A stretch of DNA of 35,030 nucleotides, from the NCBI GenBank assembly GCA_020162035.1, contig JAIUNM010000026.1, positions 1-35,030 of the forward strand. Reading direction: 5' to 3'. The notes under the pieces are model-generated. The model searched no databases. It saw nothing but the letters and a program-made list of their open reading frames with translations, and was not told the origin of the DNA. Numbering within the stretch: position 1 is the first letter of the stretch; each line of letters opens with the position of its first letter. This document shows positions 33,587 through 35,030 of this stretch, one piece after another. This stretch comes from Bacteroidota bacterium (lineage in GTDB: Bacteria > Bacteroidota > Bacteroidia > B-17B0 > Aurantibacillaceae). A program made the translations under genes and the position numbers.

Positions 33587-33610
33587 TATTAAATTTTTTT
33601 AATACATTTG
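33579..33610 (+). promoter_or_regulatory. Promoter for the T9SS type B exported protein gene
   Basis: TTG (33579-33581), a 21-base spacer and TACATTTG (33603-33610), exact to both boxes, with about 25 bases of leader to the ATG at 33643. Confidence 0.55.
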
Positions 33611-33642
33611 TTAAACAAAGCTAATTTTTGTAAATTAGTTAT

Positions 33643-34614
33643 ATGAAAAAAATAAAGCTTATTATATACTTTTTGATAATAAACTACACATATAAAGCGC
33701 AACAAAACTTAGTACCTAATGGGAGCTTTGAGGATACTTTGATGTGTCCTACTTCTGGGGGTCAAATAAATTTTTCCCTAAATTGGTTTGATCCTAATAA
33801 AGTTTCAAGTGATTATTTTAACGCTTGTAATTATGGAAGTTTTTTTTCTGTACCTCAAAATTATTTTGGATTTCAAAATTCATTTTTTGGTAAAGCTTAT
33901 GCAGGAATAACTTCATATTGGAAAGTTACAAGTAACTACAGAGAGTACGTCGCTGTGAAATTAAAACAGAAATTAAAAATTAATCAAAAGTATTGTATCT
34001 CCATAAAAATAAGTCTTGCTGATAGTTGCAGATATGCTTCAAATAATATAAGTGTAGGGTTTTTTGATGACACTCTATACCTCGATCAACCTATTTTAAA
34101 TCCTTTAAATAAAATTGAGCTTTCACAAAATATTACTTTAGATAAAATAAATTGGCAAAATTTAACTTCTAATTTTATATCAAAAGGTCAAGAAAATATT
34201 TTGGTAATTGGTAATTTTTCAAATGATGCAAACACAATATACAATAAAGTGAATGATGGAAGCAAAGATACTTTATTTGATTTTTCTTATTATTATGTTG
34301 ATAATGTTGAATTAATAAGTTGCGAAACTTCAAGTCAATCAATTGTAAATTTTGATTTAAATACAATTACACCAAACGATGATGGTTATAATGATTTTTT
34401 TGATTTCTCAAAATTTGAATTATCAAAATTTAATTTTCAAGTTTTTAATAGATGGGGAAGTTTAGTTTTTAAAACTAACGATAAAAACACAATATGGAGG
34501 GGCCAAAATTTATCAAACAACATATTACCTTACGGTACTTATTTTTACATCATTGAAGGAGAAGAAGAAGGAGAAAAATTCAAAAAACATAATTATGTAC
34601 AACTAATAAAATAA
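33643..34614 (+). CDS. T9SS-exported protein with gliding motility-associated (type B) C-terminal domain
   Basis: 323 residues. A signal peptide (MKKIKLIIYFLIINYTYKAQ) precedes NLVPNGSFEDT, a common start of beta-sandwich carbohydrate-binding-like domains (about 22-225). The C-terminal CHU_C/type B sorting domain occupies about 230-323: ITPNDDGYNDFFDF, then FQVFNRWGSLVFKTND, WRGQ, and LPYGTYFYIIEGEEEGE with an HNYVQLIK end. Such proteins are exported by T9SS and attached to the surface; the sandwich suggests adhesion or glycan binding. The next secreted protein starts 4 bases after its stop, so they form an operon. Confidence 0.88.
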   Translation: MKKIKLIIYFLIINYTYKAQQNLVPNGSFEDTLMCPTSGGQINFSLNWFDPNKVSSDYFNACNYGSFFSVPQNYFGFQNSFFGKAYAGITSYWKVTSNYREYVAVKLKQKLKINQKYCISIKISLADSCRYASNNISVGFFDDTLYLDQPILNPLNKIELSQNITLDKINWQNLTSNFISKGQENILVIGNFSNDANTIYNKVNDGSKDTLFDFSYYYVDNVELISCETSSQSIVNFDLNTITPNDDGYNDFFDFSKFELSKFNFQVFNRWGSLVFKTNDKNTIWRGQNLSNNILPYGTYFYIIEGEEEGEKFKKHNYVQLIK

Positions 34615-34618
34615 AAAC

Positions 34619-35030
34619 ATGAAATCAAAATTTATCTTTTCATTTGTAATTTTATCAATTACAGTAAAGGCTCAATGGCAATTGGGCGGTAATAATGCTC
34701 CACCTTTAACTGCAGCCAATAGTTTTATCGGTTCTAATGCAACTAGCAATATAGCTTTAAAAATAGGAGTGCAAGGCAGCCAAGATATTTTTATAGATAA
34801 TAATCCTGCGCAATTATATACAGGCAGTGCAGCCAGTGGTGCATTTAACCAAGGTGGGCATTGGATTGGCCTGGGTCGTGTTTTTACACCTCAATTAGGG
34901 CCAGGCGCTTTTCCTATTTTTGCACCTAAAGCACATTTACATATACATGGTAATAATACAACAGGGTCATTTGGGTTTACAGGAGGAATTAGAAACTGGT
35001 TTAACACAGGCGTTTTAATGACAGAAAATA
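34619..35030 (+). CDS. Secreted protein, 3' truncated by the window edge
   Basis: The open frame from ATG 34619 runs past the right edge (137 codons visible). The signal peptide MKSKFIFSFVILSITVKA is followed by Q-WQLGGNNAPPLTAANSFIG, then Gly- and Asn-rich repeats such as PAQLYTGSAASGAFNQGG and HLHIHGNNTTGSFGF. This style is typical of Bacteroidota surface or tail-fibre-like adhesins with a C-terminal chaperone or sorting domain, but the C-terminus is not visible. It is downstream of the type B protein by 4 bases and should share its promoter and regulation. Confidence 0.75.
   Translation, partial: MKSKFIFSFVILSITVKAQWQLGGNNAPPLTAANSFIGSNATSNIALKIGVQGSQDIFIDNNPAQLYTGSAASGAFNQGGHWIGLGRVFTPQLGPGAFPIFAPKAHLHIHGNNTTGSFGFTGGIRNWFNTGVLMTEN

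Noticed and set aside
33378..33602. Plus-strand open frame opposite the XRE regulator
   Set aside because: It runs antisense to the clear HTH gene and through the shared promoter region, with no protein-like pattern.
1..35030. CRISPR array, prophage, tRNA or rRNA genes
   Set aside because: No regularly spaced direct repeats, phage structural genes, cloverleaf-like or rRNA-like sequences were seen on either strand.

Overview
The window is a single AT-rich chromosomal stretch from a member of the Bacteroidota. Four things support this. Two proteins carry type IX secretion sorting domains (type A at the left edge, type B near the right edge). A DUF4834 protein is present. Several genes sit behind the Bacteroidota-type promoter TTG-N18..23-TAnnTTTG, and leaders are A-rich with little Shine-Dalgarno. 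TTG start codons are unusually common. The genus cannot be named from sequence alone. There is no rRNA, tRNA, CRISPR array, prophage or intact transposase, and most genes are ordinary core or household functions.

Layout. 1-410: tail of a secreted protein, then a GC-rich island of nested inverted repeats and what looks like a lone insertion-sequence end that forms the 3' end of lnt. 387-3355 (minus): Lnt and a MATE exporter in a 4-base-overlap operon. 3399-4591 (plus): a 2OG-Fe(II) oxygenase and RdgB, then a 119-base element with inverted-repeat ends and a strong terminator. 4798-7503 (minus): a TMTC-like membrane glycosyltransferase with C-terminal TPRs and an unusual EF-hand-like insertion. 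7675-12075 (plus): a very large NtrY-like sensor kinase and an AGMO-like hydroxylase. 12072-12683 (minus): a cysteine-cluster membrane protein. 12825-16277 (plus): an ABC-F ATPase, a DUF4834 protein and a SpoIIE-type phosphatase.

16279-25352 (minus) is a long co-directional run: RsmI-like methyltransferase and PgpH-like HD phosphodiesterase, then an exopolysaccharide export block (Wza lipoprotein, Wzc tyrosine kinase, RmlC, WecA-type transferase, MltD-like transglycosylase) led by its own promoter, and a small secreted protein. 25432-29622 (plus): a GT9 glycosyltransferase, then paaABC followed directly by a small membrane protein and a prohibitin-like SPFH protein, without paaD or paaE. 29655-30902 (minus): a YbjN-like protein and a class IV aminotransferase. 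31042-33221 (plus): clpP, a secreted hypothetical and a seven-helix membrane protein. 33284-35030: a small XRE regulator divergent from a T9SS-exported protein, followed by the start of another secreted protein.

The most unusual items are the four EF-hand-like loops inside the TMTC-like enzyme, the truncated paa operon joined to an SPFH protein, the two structured intergenic elements near 141-329 and 4585-4703, and an inverted repeat that covers the -33 box of the promoter divergent from the XRE gene. No complete novel defence or mobile system is visible.
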